A stretch of DNA of 39,251 nucleotides, from positions 275,839 to 315,089 of the forward strand of contig BMAT01002766.1 in assembly GCA_019649035.1 (NCBI GenBank), given 5' to 3'. This stretch comes from Elysia marginata. Taxonomy: Eukaryota; Mollusca; Gastropoda; Plakobranchidae. The translations under genes and the position numbers were made by a program. Below the pieces are notes generated by a model. That model did no database searches and was not told the DNA's origin. It saw only the letters and a program-made list of their open reading frames with translations. The first letter of the stretch is position 1. Every line of letters starts with the position of its first letter. Shown here piece by piece: positions 29,701 through 38,739 of the stretch.

Positions 29701-32700
29701 CCTCTGATATAGTACATTGAAACTATAAACTTAGCAGAGGCACAAGTATTTCCTCTGGTATAGCATATTTAACATATAAACTTAGCATGTACAGAAATAT
29801 TTCCTCTCATATAGTACATTGAACCTATAAACTTAGCATAGACACAAATATTTCCTCAGATATAGTATATTGAACCCATGAACTTGGCATGGACACATAA
29901 AGTTCCTCTGATGGAGTTATAGACAGAAGCAGTTTCTCTAAAATAGTATATTGACCCTATAACCCTTAAATAGTTATTCCAAAATAGTGTATTTCACCTA
30001 TAAACTTAGCATAGACACAAGTAGTTTCTCTGATGGAGTATATTGAACTTACGTCTGAACCTGTATAAGTATATTGAACCTAGCATAGGCAGCAATAAAT
30101 CGTATTTACATATAAAAACGAAAAAAAAAATTAATTGGAAGTAACAGGTTAAAACTAGTTGTCAATGACGCATTCGACAATGTTTTGTAAATAAACAAAA
30201 ATTCTGCCAATCGATGATGTTCAACTTAACATCCTTGTTGTAAGGGAATTATTTGGTTGGCCTCTTCTAGTCAGTTTGTATAAAAGCTGTGCCTTTTTAT
30301 AATTGAGCTATTTAAAATTTTGTTTGTCTATCAAGACTCGGAAGAGTGAAGAAGAACTCTATTATGTAATGAATCATTGTGACGCCACATGAATTGGGGT
30401 CACATTGATACTTTCATTACTTTGCGCATAAAATGTTCTTTTCTTTGTACTTCTGGTAACGTCCGTGAGCTAGATAGAAAAATGCTTCATCTCACAATAG
30501 ACCCAGCATCAAGAACTAAGTAAATCACTAGAAGAACCTGAACATACCTCGGACTTCTGGAAACTGGTAAGTAAGGTTAGGTCCTGTAGAAGAATTCAGC
30601 CATGCATCTGCCCACGACAAGTAAACATATTCTTTGCTGTCTAGAATGTCTGTTGTTTTGTTGAAACTCAGGCGGTAGACTCCAGCGCTTTGCATCTGAC
30701 AGGAACAAGCATCTGGGATACCCGCTCTGTCCGTACAGTTACCAGTGACATTGTCAAAGCCACTACAAGCCTGAGAAGAAGAAACAAAGTAATGAGCGTA
30801 ATGGATTTGCCGACAAACCATTACCAACCAAATTACCTTCTAAACCTACAGAGGAGCAGCACTAAAAAGCGAATCATTCTGGTATATTGACTAAATATGC
30901 AACAGCCAATAGCACGGCGAAGTAAAGCATGTAAAATTAAAAAGAAACGCCGACCTGTCGAGACGGGGATTCGACCCCGGGCCGGCCGGAGCGAGATCCG
31001 AGTGCCTAGCTCTAGACCACGACGCCAACACAGAGACATGGAAGATAACGAGAGCGAAATAATTGTAATTTAATATCATATCATATGAAGGGTTTCATTT
31101 AAAATTGTATTATATCCATATTGAACATTGAGATTCTAACTGAAAACGATATATTATCATATATATATTGTCTTGCAGTTAGACTTTGTGTAACAGTAAA
31201 TTTTATTTATAAAGAAATACAAAGACTAAGCAAAAATAAATCAACAATTTTTGCGTTTTTCCTCATTTTTTAAATGGCCTTTACAGCATTTTGTCACGAA
31301 CCTCTCCACATAGAATAAATCTTAAAAAAAGGGAGGAAGACTTCAGTAGAAAAGAGAGAAGGGTGGTGACGTGAGACAAAAAAAAGACATGCAAAAGGGG
31401 AGATAGAAAGAAATGAGAGGTAAAGAGAGGCAAGTGCATTCTTATCCTTTATGTAGTATTTGAGATTGGTTGTGTAACAATTGTTATCATTCACACAAAT
31501 ATGTTTGAAGAGTTTTGTTTGTGTTTCTGAGTTAAAAATTAACAAATTTTATATATGAAAATCCTCCGTCGTTACAGAATTTGTTTTTTCCATTATTGTT
31601 TTAATGACAAGCTCCATTTTACTTTGAGATGGTACCATACCTTAAATAAGACAGTAAGCTGCAAAATTTAAAGCAATGGTATCCCAATATAGTAAAATGC
31701 AAAAGTTAAAACAATGGTATCCCAATATAGTAAAATGCAATGGTTAAAACAATGGTACCTTAACGTAGTAAACTGCAATAATTTCATTGCAAAATTACCA
31801 TACCCTTCATGTATAAAATCCACAAAAACTGGCTCAACAAATTTGATTGTAAATCATGCGACACGACACTAATTTTTTATTACATTTGAAATGTTGCAGT
31901 TGCCTTGGGAAAGCAGTTTACTCTAACTTTCCTCAGTCCACCCACCTGTCAAATGGATACCCAACTACAGGCCATTCTTGAATTTGTGATATGCGCCTGC
32001 AACACCCTGCATAATGGGTTTAAAGTGGCCTTAAATGTACTAGTCTGCTGGGGCATTAGTGGCGCTGCTCTTGTGGCGACACAGTTACGCTGAGTAACGA
32101 AGCCTAATTTCCCGAAAGGGATTAATAAAGTGTATGTATAAAAAGAAAAGTAGAAGAATGCCACACACAAAAAAAATCAAAATATTTTGTAAAATGTAAT
32201 TTAGTTTGTTTCCCGAAGACGGCAAACAAATAATAATCATGTTTCGATAATATTTGCCTGATATGTTCACTGGTTCTCTTACAAAAACGTGTGATCCGTT
32301 GCGAGTGTAGTAGAAATTTGGACCCCCATTGCTGTCTAACGGATGAGACTCATTTTCCTTGGCTATTTCGAACTGGATGATGAAGTAATCCTTCTTGGAC
32401 AATAAAAAGTTTTTACTGCATGTAAAAGATGCCACGAATTTCATGAACTTTATGTCTTCATCTGCTGTGGAAGGAAAATTTCAAGAAATTAAAGGTTCTA
32501 GATACTAGATGCTAGGGTGAAGAAAACTTTATCAGGTCTCGAGAAACGTAATACCACTGGTTTATTTTCACAACTTCACAATCTTATAAAATCACTTGCT
32601 GTAAAAATTCTAAAACAAGGGCAATCTTTACATTTATAGTTTGGTTATCCTTAGCCACGCTTTCAGGCATTGCAATGTTGAAAACCTGAAGCGTCTGTAC

Positions 32701-34189
32701 AAGGGTGGATAAAAAAAAGCAACATAACACAGTCATAAAGGTGTGAGAAAGAATCTGCGATGATAATCTAAGGGAGGCAATTATTCGTCAGGGCAAGCAG
32801 CAATTAGATACATTACTTCGACTAGCCACAGACTTGCGAACTACAACAACTGCAATATTTTACAAACTCTCGTGATACGATGTGGATCCACACTCACGTT
32901 TTTTGACACGTCTGACACCACTGAACAACAGGTTAAAAATAAAGGGAATAGCTTTGTTGTTGTTGTTGTTGCGGCTGCTGCTGCTTTTGCTGTTGTACAT
33001 ACTTGTTAAAACCATTGTTGATATTGTTGATGCTGCTGCTATTGTTGTTATTGTTCTAATTTCTTCTGCTGATTTTGTTGTTGCAGCTGCTGTTTGTGTA
33101 GTTTATTTGTTGTTGTTGATGATGTTGTTTCTTCTGCTGCTGCTATTGTTGCTGTAACTGCTGTTGTTGTTATTGTTGCTGTTACTGCTGCTGTTATTTT
33201 TGCTGCTGCTGTTGCTGAAGCTGTTTCTGCTGCTACATCCTTTGCTATTGTTGTTGCTATTGAAGATCTACATGAAGTGCAACAATTTTGTTCTAATCTT
33301 TTATTAGTTTCGCGCTGAAGCAGTGAAGTTGTCGCTCTTTGGTGCCCAGGGTGTATTCATTGAGTCAAATTAATATAGAACAGCCACAACCTGTAGTCTA
33401 CTCTATTGTTATAGCTATATAGATCAAATTAAAACAAATAATTTTGTTTCACTTTAATGAAGGTAGAGGGAACAGATAAAACGTAGCAAAGAACAGTGGA
33501 ATCCTCTTAAATTCAACACTTTTAAGAATAACTCTTGCTTAAAATTAACCCTGTTTTGCAGTCCCATTTTGTATTTGTATGTATTCTTGTTATGGTTAAA
33601 GTCAACTCTTGCTTAAAGTCAACACATTTTTCGGTTCCAAGGTGTTGACTTTATCAGGAGTCCACTGTATATTAATAACATTGAAATTTCAAAAGTGAAG
33701 AGTGAAAAGCACTGGCCGATTTTTTTTTAAATCACTGTTTTGGCTATGTATTCTGTTTATTTCTATATTTCTTTGTTGTTGTTTTGTGAGTTGTTTTTGT
33801 CGTTGTTGGTTTTCGTGGTCGTGTTGTTGTTGTTATAGTTGTTGTTTTTGTTGTTGGTTTTAGTAATGTTGTTGTTGTAGTTGTTATACTTGTTGTTTTT
33901 ATGTTGCTTTGTTGCTGTTGTTGTTGTTGTTGTTGTTTTTTGTTAATTTTGCAGGATGATCAAAGCAGACATGTAATAGAAATAGAAATTATTGTAGCTT
34001 GTGTTGATAAAGTACTCGTAGGCTGTCAAAAAGCTCACTGTTTATTGTTGTTTTTTTATTTTTGTTTTTTTTTCATTTTGTTTTTCTTTTAAGAGCAACT
34101 TTAACACATTGTTTCATACCTGCAAGTAAATGCATTCCACAATGCGCAAAAAGCAGCAAAAACAGAGCTGACAACAACTTAGAAGACAT
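23721..34189 (-). CDS. Unrecognised small glycosylated type I membrane protein (at least four coding exons)
   Basis: I do not recognise this protein. Exons 34189-34120, 32464-32283, 30770-30548 and 23830-23725 (or to 23721) join in phase 1, 0, 1. The product has a signal peptide (1-23), an extracellular region of about 135 residues (24-158) with seven N-x-S/T sequons and five cysteines (C39, C86, C96, C106, C108), a glycine-rich juxtamembrane segment, one transmembrane helix (about 169-190) and a basic stop-transfer E-K-K-R. The 3' end is not settled. Exon 4 has weak donors (GTTTGT or GTATTT) or could read through 30 codons past K193 to a stop near 23646. A candidate 9-nt microexon at 29060-29068 would add a sixth cysteine. 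A small orphan receptor, adhesion or immune surface protein would fit, but that is guesswork. Confidence 0.7.
23725..23830 (-). CDS. Gene A exon 4: transmembrane helix
   Basis: The acceptor TTTTTGTCAAACAG and CC complete the codon begun by exon 3. Residues 159-194 are a glycine-rich linker (S-G-G-G-F-S), then a transmembrane helix (M-A-L-I-C-A-L-P-I-A-G-T-I-V-L-G-Y-I-A-L-Y-I), then E-K-K-R. The donor could be GTTTGT after 23725 (phase 2) or GTATTT after 23721 (phase 0). If unspliced, the frame stops near 23646 after a 30-residue tail. No AATAAA is obvious on this strand just downstream. Confidence 0.72.
23905..24650. other. Gene A intron, no feature recognised
   Basis: Non-coding sequence between gene A exon 4 and the 35-bp minisatellite. 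A G-rich patch lies near 24172-24188. Confidence 0.4.
24678..26085. repeat. 35-bp minisatellite, about 40 units
   Basis: The consensus unit is ccacatgtcccaactaatgt ggcaagttcttaagg. Each intact unit contains GCCACAT, ten bases, then ATGTGGC, a 7-bp stem with a 10-base loop. Units near the left edge are more diverged. It lies in the gene A intron before exon 4. Confidence 0.95.
26409..26930 (+). pseudogene. LINE ORF2 endonuclease end and linker (frameshifted)
   Basis: The first frame runs S-D-H-Y-F-I to K-Q-E-R-R near 26695. The product then continues in another frame from A-W-L-K-S-G-L to F-S-T-F-F-D at 26927, where a TAA interrupts the same frame as the following RT. This is the segment between endonuclease and RT in L2/CR1-like ORF2 proteins. 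Confidence 0.8.
27123..28613 (+). CDS. LINE reverse transcriptase region (open, 496 codons)
   Basis: This is the open part of ORF2. Its motifs are N-F-R-P-V-S-N-L-P (finger), L-D-L-S-A-A-F-D-T-I-D-H (RT A motif), G-V-P-Q-G-S-V-L-G-P (B motif), H-M-Y-A-D-D-T-Q-L-Y (catalytic YADD), then the thumb and C-terminal region (L-H-W-L-P-V, R-S-S-N-D). The catalytic aspartates are all present. The true frame extends upstream through 26931-27122 with no stop, so the ATG at 27123 is not a genuine start. Confidence 0.93.
   Translation: MKNPCVLSYITSIFNQSLQNGAVPEEFKKALVNPMLKKPNLDESDSKNFRPVSNLPFLSKVLEKLVAQQLLAHLDKYGLKNRFQSAYRSNHSTEIALIKVSNDLLRMADKKSICPLALLDLSAAFDTIDHKILFSRLHNMYGISGMALGWFDSYLSNRFQAVKCGSETSDWTLLKFGVPQGSVLGPILFTMYTQPLSEIFVKHNMLFHMYADDTQLYVECNDQNVKESLSRVETCIKEVKKWMSHNMLKINDQKTELMIIGHKNIISNLDKSSIDVNGFEIASSKMVKNLGVIMDDELSMTPQINSLCRSMYYQIKNIASIRNYLTTDVAKTLMSSLVLSKLDYCNSLLAGLPSKCLSRLQVVQNNAARVVKRCKKRDHAKPILHSLHWLPVKERIEYKIALISHKSVNGRGPVYLQEALKVYQPGRVSRSSNDNKTLVVPRQRYKTLGERCFAFLGPKIWNSLPKPLRHTEDEKIFKKALKHHLFLKAYGTGFLL
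29060..29068 (-). CDS. Candidate 9-nt cassette microexon of gene A
   Basis: Nine bases (AAACCTGTC) lie between a strong acceptor (TTTTACACCTTTCCACAG) and a strong donor (GTGAGTATC), in the intron between exons 3 and 4 and on the same strand. Nine is a multiple of three. In phase 1, inclusion changes R-A-S to R-E-T-C-P-S, adding a cysteine just outside the membrane. Both splice sites match consensus well, but a chance pair cannot be excluded without RNA. Confidence 0.4.
29395..30090. repeat. 51-bp minisatellite, about 13-14 units
   Basis: The consensus is tataaacttagcatagacac aagtatttcctctgatatag tatattgaacc. Units are diverged and some are shortened. It lies in the gene A intron, 0.3 kb from the candidate microexon. 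Confidence 0.9.
30091..30547. other. Gene A intron, no feature recognised
   Basis: AT-rich non-coding sequence between the 51-bp array and exon 3. Confidence 0.45.
30548..30770 (-). CDS. Gene A exon 3: second extracellular half, cysteine- and sequon-rich
   Basis: This 223-nt exon is phase 0 to 1, with acceptor GTTTCTTCTTCTCAG and donor GTATGTTCAG. It encodes residues 85-158, with C86, C96, C106 and C108 and five sequons (N91, N95, N121, N143, N149). It ends Y-Q-F-P-E-V-R just before the juxtamembrane segment. The spacing A-C-S...G-N-C-T...D-A-C-S-C looks like a small disulphide-bonded or Ig-like fold, but no family can be named. Confidence 0.8.
30941..31026 (-). mobile_element. tRNA-derived SINE head or tRNA pseudogene
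   Basis: On the minus strand, GGCGTCGTGGTCTAGAGC (A-box-like) is followed by GGGGTCGAATCCCC (B box with a TpsiC-like hairpin) and a T run. The acceptor strands do not pair, so it is not a working tRNA. It lies in the gene A intron between exons 2 and 3. No clear SINE body follows. Confidence 0.55.
31631..31785. repeat. 38-bp minisatellite, about three units
   Basis: The unit caatggtatcccaatatagt aaaatgcaaaagttaaaa recurs with few changes in the gene A intron between exons 2 and 3. Confidence 0.85.
31895..32138 (+). mobile_element. SINE-like 3' domain
   Basis: The strings ccttgggaaagcagttta, tcctcagtccacccacctgt and aaatggatacccaac are followed by a gggattaataaagtgtatgt end. This resembles the conserved central domain and 3' end of widespread animal SINEs. 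A plus-strand open frame across it is incidental. The family name is uncertain. Confidence 0.55.
32283..32464 (-). CDS. Gene A exon 2: first extracellular half
   Basis: This 182-nt exon is phase 1 to 0. The acceptor is a CAGCAG tandem (CTTCCACAG, then CAG), and both choices stay in frame, differing by one alanine. The donor is GTAAGAG. It encodes residues 24-84, with one cysteine (F-T-C-S, C39), beta-strand-like hydrophobic alternation (Y-F-I-I-Q-F-E-I) and sequons N-E-S (61) and N-G-S (79). The open frame runs past the donor, but the in-phase join to exon 3 supports splicing here. Confidence 0.7.
32467..32940. other. Gene A intron 1, no feature recognised
   Basis: Non-coding sequence between exon 2 and the trinucleotide repeats. 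Confidence 0.4.
32953..33275. repeat. Imperfect (GTT/GCT)n trinucleotide tract
   Basis: Over 300 bp of tgttgttgctgctgct-like sequence in gene A intron 1. The valine-, leucine- and alanine-rich open frames across it are repeat artefacts. Confidence 0.93.
33494..33667. mobile_element. pogo/Tigger-like MITE
   Basis: A 174-bp element begins CAGTGGAATCCTCTTAAATT and ends so that its inverse reads CAGTGGACTCCTGATAAAGT. Both ends continue into CAACAC. CAGTG(G/A) termini with TTAAA-type continuations are typical of pogo/Tigger-related elements. A TA target duplication is not clear. Confidence 0.65.
33770..33945. repeat. (GTT)n-rich tract
   Basis: An imperfect ttgttg repeat in gene A intron 1, ending near 33945. 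Confidence 0.9.
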
Positions 34190-34237
34190 CCTTATTAGAA
34201 TCCAGAGTCACACAAGAATTAAAGTCATAAATCTCAT
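34120..34237 (-). CDS. Gene A exon 1: leader, short upstream ORF and signal peptide
   Basis: An acceptor (TTCTTTTCTGTTCCTCAG) sits directly before an ATG at 34237, which opens a 9-codon upstream ORF ending at 34208. The main ATG at 34189 begins 23 codons with a textbook hydrophobic core (L-L-S-A-L-F-L-L-L-F-A) and ends G before donor GTATGAAAC (phase 1). An intron in the 5' leader is implied. The first exon was not found in the sequence to the right. Confidence 0.75.
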
Positions 34238-36639
34238 CTGAGGAACAGAAAAGAAAAGCAAAATTTGTCAATGTAGGCGGATGCCTATGAGATGGTGGGG
34301 ATAGAGGTGGTGGCACGGTGCTACATGATTGGTCGGCCTGTCCAGTACTTGATTGGTTTCAAAGTAGCAAGAGAGTACACAGATTTGGAGGTGGAAGTGA
34401 ACAGGCACACAGAAAATGAGAGAGACACGGTAAGATAGAGTAAAAGACAGTGCAAGATGGGAATTGACTCACATATAAAACCACCAGAGATCATGAGATA
34501 TCGGAACCACCAACAATCGGCATCGTACTATGAGATAAGTGAGCGATAAACAAGAAAGCGTATAGAGGATAAAATGGGGGACATTACTGTCACACCCAGG
34601 CAGGATACTCTAATCAATATCATGCATCATTAAAAATAACAACCTAATCCAAATCTGTCAAAAGATTCTTTTATCAGGTTGAATCGTTAAGGTTAATGTG
34701 GATTATCCAACGTTCTTCAGGTCCCCCAAAGCCTATGCGACCTGGTAAGAGCATATCAGGTAAAAAAAAAGTTGATCAATGTTGCATTAGCTTCTCGACT
34801 GTAGCCTACAATCAGCACCACTAAACCGGCTGACGGAAACATCAAACGTCTATTAAACATAGCATTCTTCTGCTTTTTCTCTACAATTTAAATCAAAAGA
34901 AGTCCTAACTTTTTTCAAAAACTTTCGATCTTAAATAACTGCAACTTTTTTAAATTTAAAAATTATGATAAATGCATTTTACAAAACACTAAGGCGATAT
35001 TTGCAAGGTAAATAGGTTAGCCTTGGTTAAAAAAACTACATGTATATGGAATTTACAGTTTCAAGATCACTGGTTTTTTGATTCATTAAGATTGTCTGTA
35101 GGTAAGCTCTAGGTCTCATAGGCCCTCTATCTTACTTCCTGTTGTGGTTCCATTCTTGTTTAGCCAGTCAATTTTATAGGCCTAGAGTGTAGACCTTATA
35201 ACAGTTTAAAATATCTAGTGAAATGAATCAACTCACACAATTTTAATACTCTTCCAGGTTTCAATTCCCTCGAGCTGGCGAAGCTATAGAGTATACGAAA
35301 TTATCACTCAAATACACTTTTGTTTCCTGTATAATTATAATCTCCATGTTTATATTTGGGTTTTGGTTTGTTTGTTGTTGTTGTTTTTCTAAATAATGGA
35401 CTTATTTTTTAATCTCTTCGCTAGGTCGCAGCTAGTCCAAATGACTCGGGTGGCGGAAGTTTCATAAGGTGAAATCGCTGTTTTAAGCAGACCCTAAATT
35501 TTCTCCATTTCTTCCTATATTTGAAATCAAAAGAAATTGTAAACGAAAATATACAAGATTATCATATCCCATGCAATAATCATGCTCTGTTTGCAACTTT
35601 AAAAAATTGAATTGTTAAAACTATCATTGCCTCGTAAAACTATGAGATCCGACTCATTTGAACTCGTTGTTAGACTAAACTATGTCGTACATCTCTACCT
35701 TACCTCAATAATAAAGATAATGGATCATTGACTCCTCTGTCGCTTATCATGTCGTGCAGATAGCAAACATCCAGAATATGAACTGCTTTAGTTTAAGAGA
35801 TCTCTCTGTGACAACCCGTTTAAATAGAACATTCCAGCACTGAAATGGCAAACATGTATGTAGCCTACGTTACACAACTTTATCACATCAATTGTATTTT
35901 AAGTGAACTTCCTTTAAGTGTAAAAAATATAGGCCACCTTTACAACGCATACCCTACTTAGATCTATGTATATCTCGGTGTTTGGTAAATAATCTCCCTC
36001 CAATCTAGATCTAGGTTTGTTGATGTGAGACAAGACATACATAATCATAGGTCTACAGCAAGTAGCTGTCCTGTATCTAGATCTAGATATTATAGACGGT
36101 GCTAGCAGGCCTGGCTTTGTTTGGCCTACAGTGCCGCTCGAGAAAGGGCGACACGCTCTGTTGCTCAAGGATGACACACGCAGGTTTCTGCAGTTTTTCC
36201 TTCATAAAGATAATTTGAATATTGTCATACCCCGATGACCAAGGCACTACCTTTATTTAATAGCACTGACGAAAGGAAATGAGATTATATAATGTAGTAT
36301 AGTCTATCTTTATTTCATGTTCCGTGTTTGTTATGTTTGGGTACGCAATAACTGCGTTCGTGTCCTCGACATAACTGGCGAGTGCTCTCCTGTGCGAGCT
36401 GCGAGTCCGCCTCTAGTTCTAGGTCAGTTACAGAATCCAATAAGGCTGGTGTTATTCGTAATACTATTTCGGAAGACCCCACGCCTTATCCGTAATACTA
36501 GGGGTTTGATTTTATTTCTTGTCTGTTCTGGTATAACAAGAAATAGGCACATTTTATTATTTTTATTTTTCCTCTCAATAATTAAGGAAATATTTAGCAA
36601 GAACACAATATTTAGGAGTTAATACGATTTTTAAAATCT
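34238..36639. other. No gene seen; upstream region of gene A
   Basis: The gene A promoter and first leader exon should lie here or further right. No convincing core promoter on the minus strand was identified. Low-similarity stretches near 34865-35050 and 35440-35680 (pattern: T/C-rich, then aaatcaaaagaa) recall the intronic repeat at 16217 and may be old MITE copies. Confidence 0.4.
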
Positions 36640-37342
36640 ATGATGACAGCTATGTTGCATCACATCGTTGACAAATGCAAAGAGTATGGCATGGAGATCA
36701 ACTCGAAGAAGACCAAGACGATGCACATTGGAGGGGACACAAAGACGCTTACAATAACAGTGGGAAACGTAGTGCTTGAGCAGGTCTCCAAATATTCATA
36801 CCTTGGACACATGATCAGGAGGATGTTGCCACTCTGAAAGAGGTACAAATACGGATTGGAAAGACAAGGCAAAAGTTTTTGGAGAACAAAGAGCCGCTAC
36901 GAAGGAACGTTGGTCTCAATACAAAGAAAAGAATCTTGGCGTGTTACGTATTCTCAGTTTTCAAGCATGGACCTGTTCTAAGACGGTTCAAAAGAAGATA
37001 CGGACGTTCGAAATGTGGTGCTACAGAAGACTTCTCAAGGTCCCATGGACAGAACAGAAGAACGGCCCTAAAAAATTATACAAATGGCCAATGTCGGCGA
37101 AAGATTGTTGCAACAAATTATGAAGCGGAAACCATGAGAGGCAGCTCGGTGCCTTTGCTACAACTATCCCTAGAAATGAAAATCGAAGGGAAGAGAGGAC
37201 AGGGAAGGCCAAGAAGGAACTGATTGGACGATGTAAAGGAATGGTCAGGGTCGACAAGCTGTGGAGATACGAAACGGAAGGCCGAGCACAAAGAAGAATG
37301 GAGAGAAATGGTTGCCAACCTTCGGACCGAAGACGGCACTTG
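36640..37342 (+). mobile_element. RTE-like LINE remnant: end of the RT protein
   Basis: Plus-strand pieces in shifting frames are C-K-E-Y-G-M-E-I-N-S-K-K-T-K-T-M (36676), Y-S-Y-L-G-H-M-I (36795), E-V-Q-I-R-I-G-K-T-R (36841), M-W-C-Y-R-R-L-L-K-V-P-W (37013), G-K-R-G-Q-G-R-P-R-R-N (37190) and E-E-W-R-E-M-V-A-N-L-R (37292). The fragment ends GACGGCACTTGATTATTATG, like RTE 3' ends. At least four frame breaks make it inactive. The palm YADD box is missing. Confidence 0.82.
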
Positions 37343-38701
37343 ATTATTATGGTGAAGGGATCTAGATTTTAGATCTAGATCTAGACAAGTCGAGGAATTG
37401 ATTTGCAGACTGTCGACTTAGACCTGGAATCTACAATCGAGTAAGGTTAGTCTTAAATTCTAAAGCCGATCCGCCGTTATTCCAAACCTTCAAGCCCGAA
37501 TCTACGCTAGTTCTGATTGAGTTTCCTCGTTAGCTTTGAAAGGCTAGGCCTACTCTTTGTCTTCACAGCAGTTCCGTTGAGTTGTCAAAACCATAACCAG
37601 ACTTTTTAAACCCAGGATGTACTATGTATGTAAACCGAGTATCTGCATTGAAAAAATGGGGAATTGTTCATTTAATCCAGATATTAACCAGCGATTAGAA
37701 CGCCTAAAAACAATCTATTGGGGGGGGGGGGGNNNNCATTTTTGTCAGCTGCCATTCTATAACACCTGAACAGAACATTGATGTCTGCTCTAGCGAATCA
37801 GCCACATTCGACTTTTGCTTTTGCGGAAAACGATTTTGCCATACTAACGTTATTGGTTATAGTATTGCGGGTAATCACTTCGGTTCTGATCGATTGATTG
37901 ACATTTTTTCAAGCCCAGTCCATCATTAGCGATGGTCTCAGGGATTTAATCACTTCGGTAAAATAATGTTGTAAACAAGACTTGCTCACTATGTTGATTG
38001 TCGTTGTGAAGTATTTATAACCATAATATTATGAGATATCAATATTAGTGGCGTCTTTTCTCAGAAAGACCGTACGCAATATAGGAGGCATGACTCCAAA
38101 GTTTAGCCACTTGTGCAATATTAATTATGATCGGTCTTAATTAAATGACCCCATCTAATTTAGCAACAAGTATGCCCTGTATATACAGCGCACAGCCCAC
38201 ATTATCAGACTGAGCATCCCTTTTATCTACGTCAATCGCCGCTCAGATAGCTGAACTCTGACCTTGGCCTGTTGATAGCCATCCGCCATTTTGAAATGTA
38301 GTAAAGCTTTCGATGCTACGTGTCTAACTCTATTGACACAATAGAGTTTTCTTTGTTGGCGATAGCATGTTTATAGATGTGTCTCTAAATCTTTACATTT
38401 TTACTGGCCCGATTAAATGTAGTACTAGTTAGCACTGATTAAGTTTCATGATCGATACCGTTTATTTGGCCGTGGCAAAATGAAAATAACTCGATCTAAA
38501 GTGTAAACTAGGACGTAAATTTATTGCCGGCAGGCCTATTTAAAATTAATTAGTAAAGACCATCAGTCTATTGCTAAGCCTACAGAAAATTATGAAAGGA
38601 CAAACCTCGATTGATATGGAAAACAAAAAAAAAACAAATCAACAAAATCAATGGAGATGAAATGAAATATTGGATGTAGTCAGTCGATCCGCCTGCCTTC
38701 T

Positions 38702-38739
<38 letters not shown>

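Noticed and set aside
30941..31026. Functional tRNA gene on the minus strand
   Set aside because: A B box and TpsiC-like hairpin are present, but the acceptor strands do not pair, so a SINE head or pseudogene is more likely.
31905..32093. Plus-strand 62-codon protein
   Set aside because: It lies within a SINE-like repeat and has no family features.
32882..33318. Hydrophobic valine/leucine/alanine-rich proteins
   Set aside because: They are translations of a (GTT/GCT)n tract.
2512..34189. A single fused protein joining gene A to the nAChR-like subunit
   Set aside because: The nAChR-like gene has its own signal peptide exon at 11314, and a helix between the parts would put the channel's binding domain on the wrong side of the membrane.
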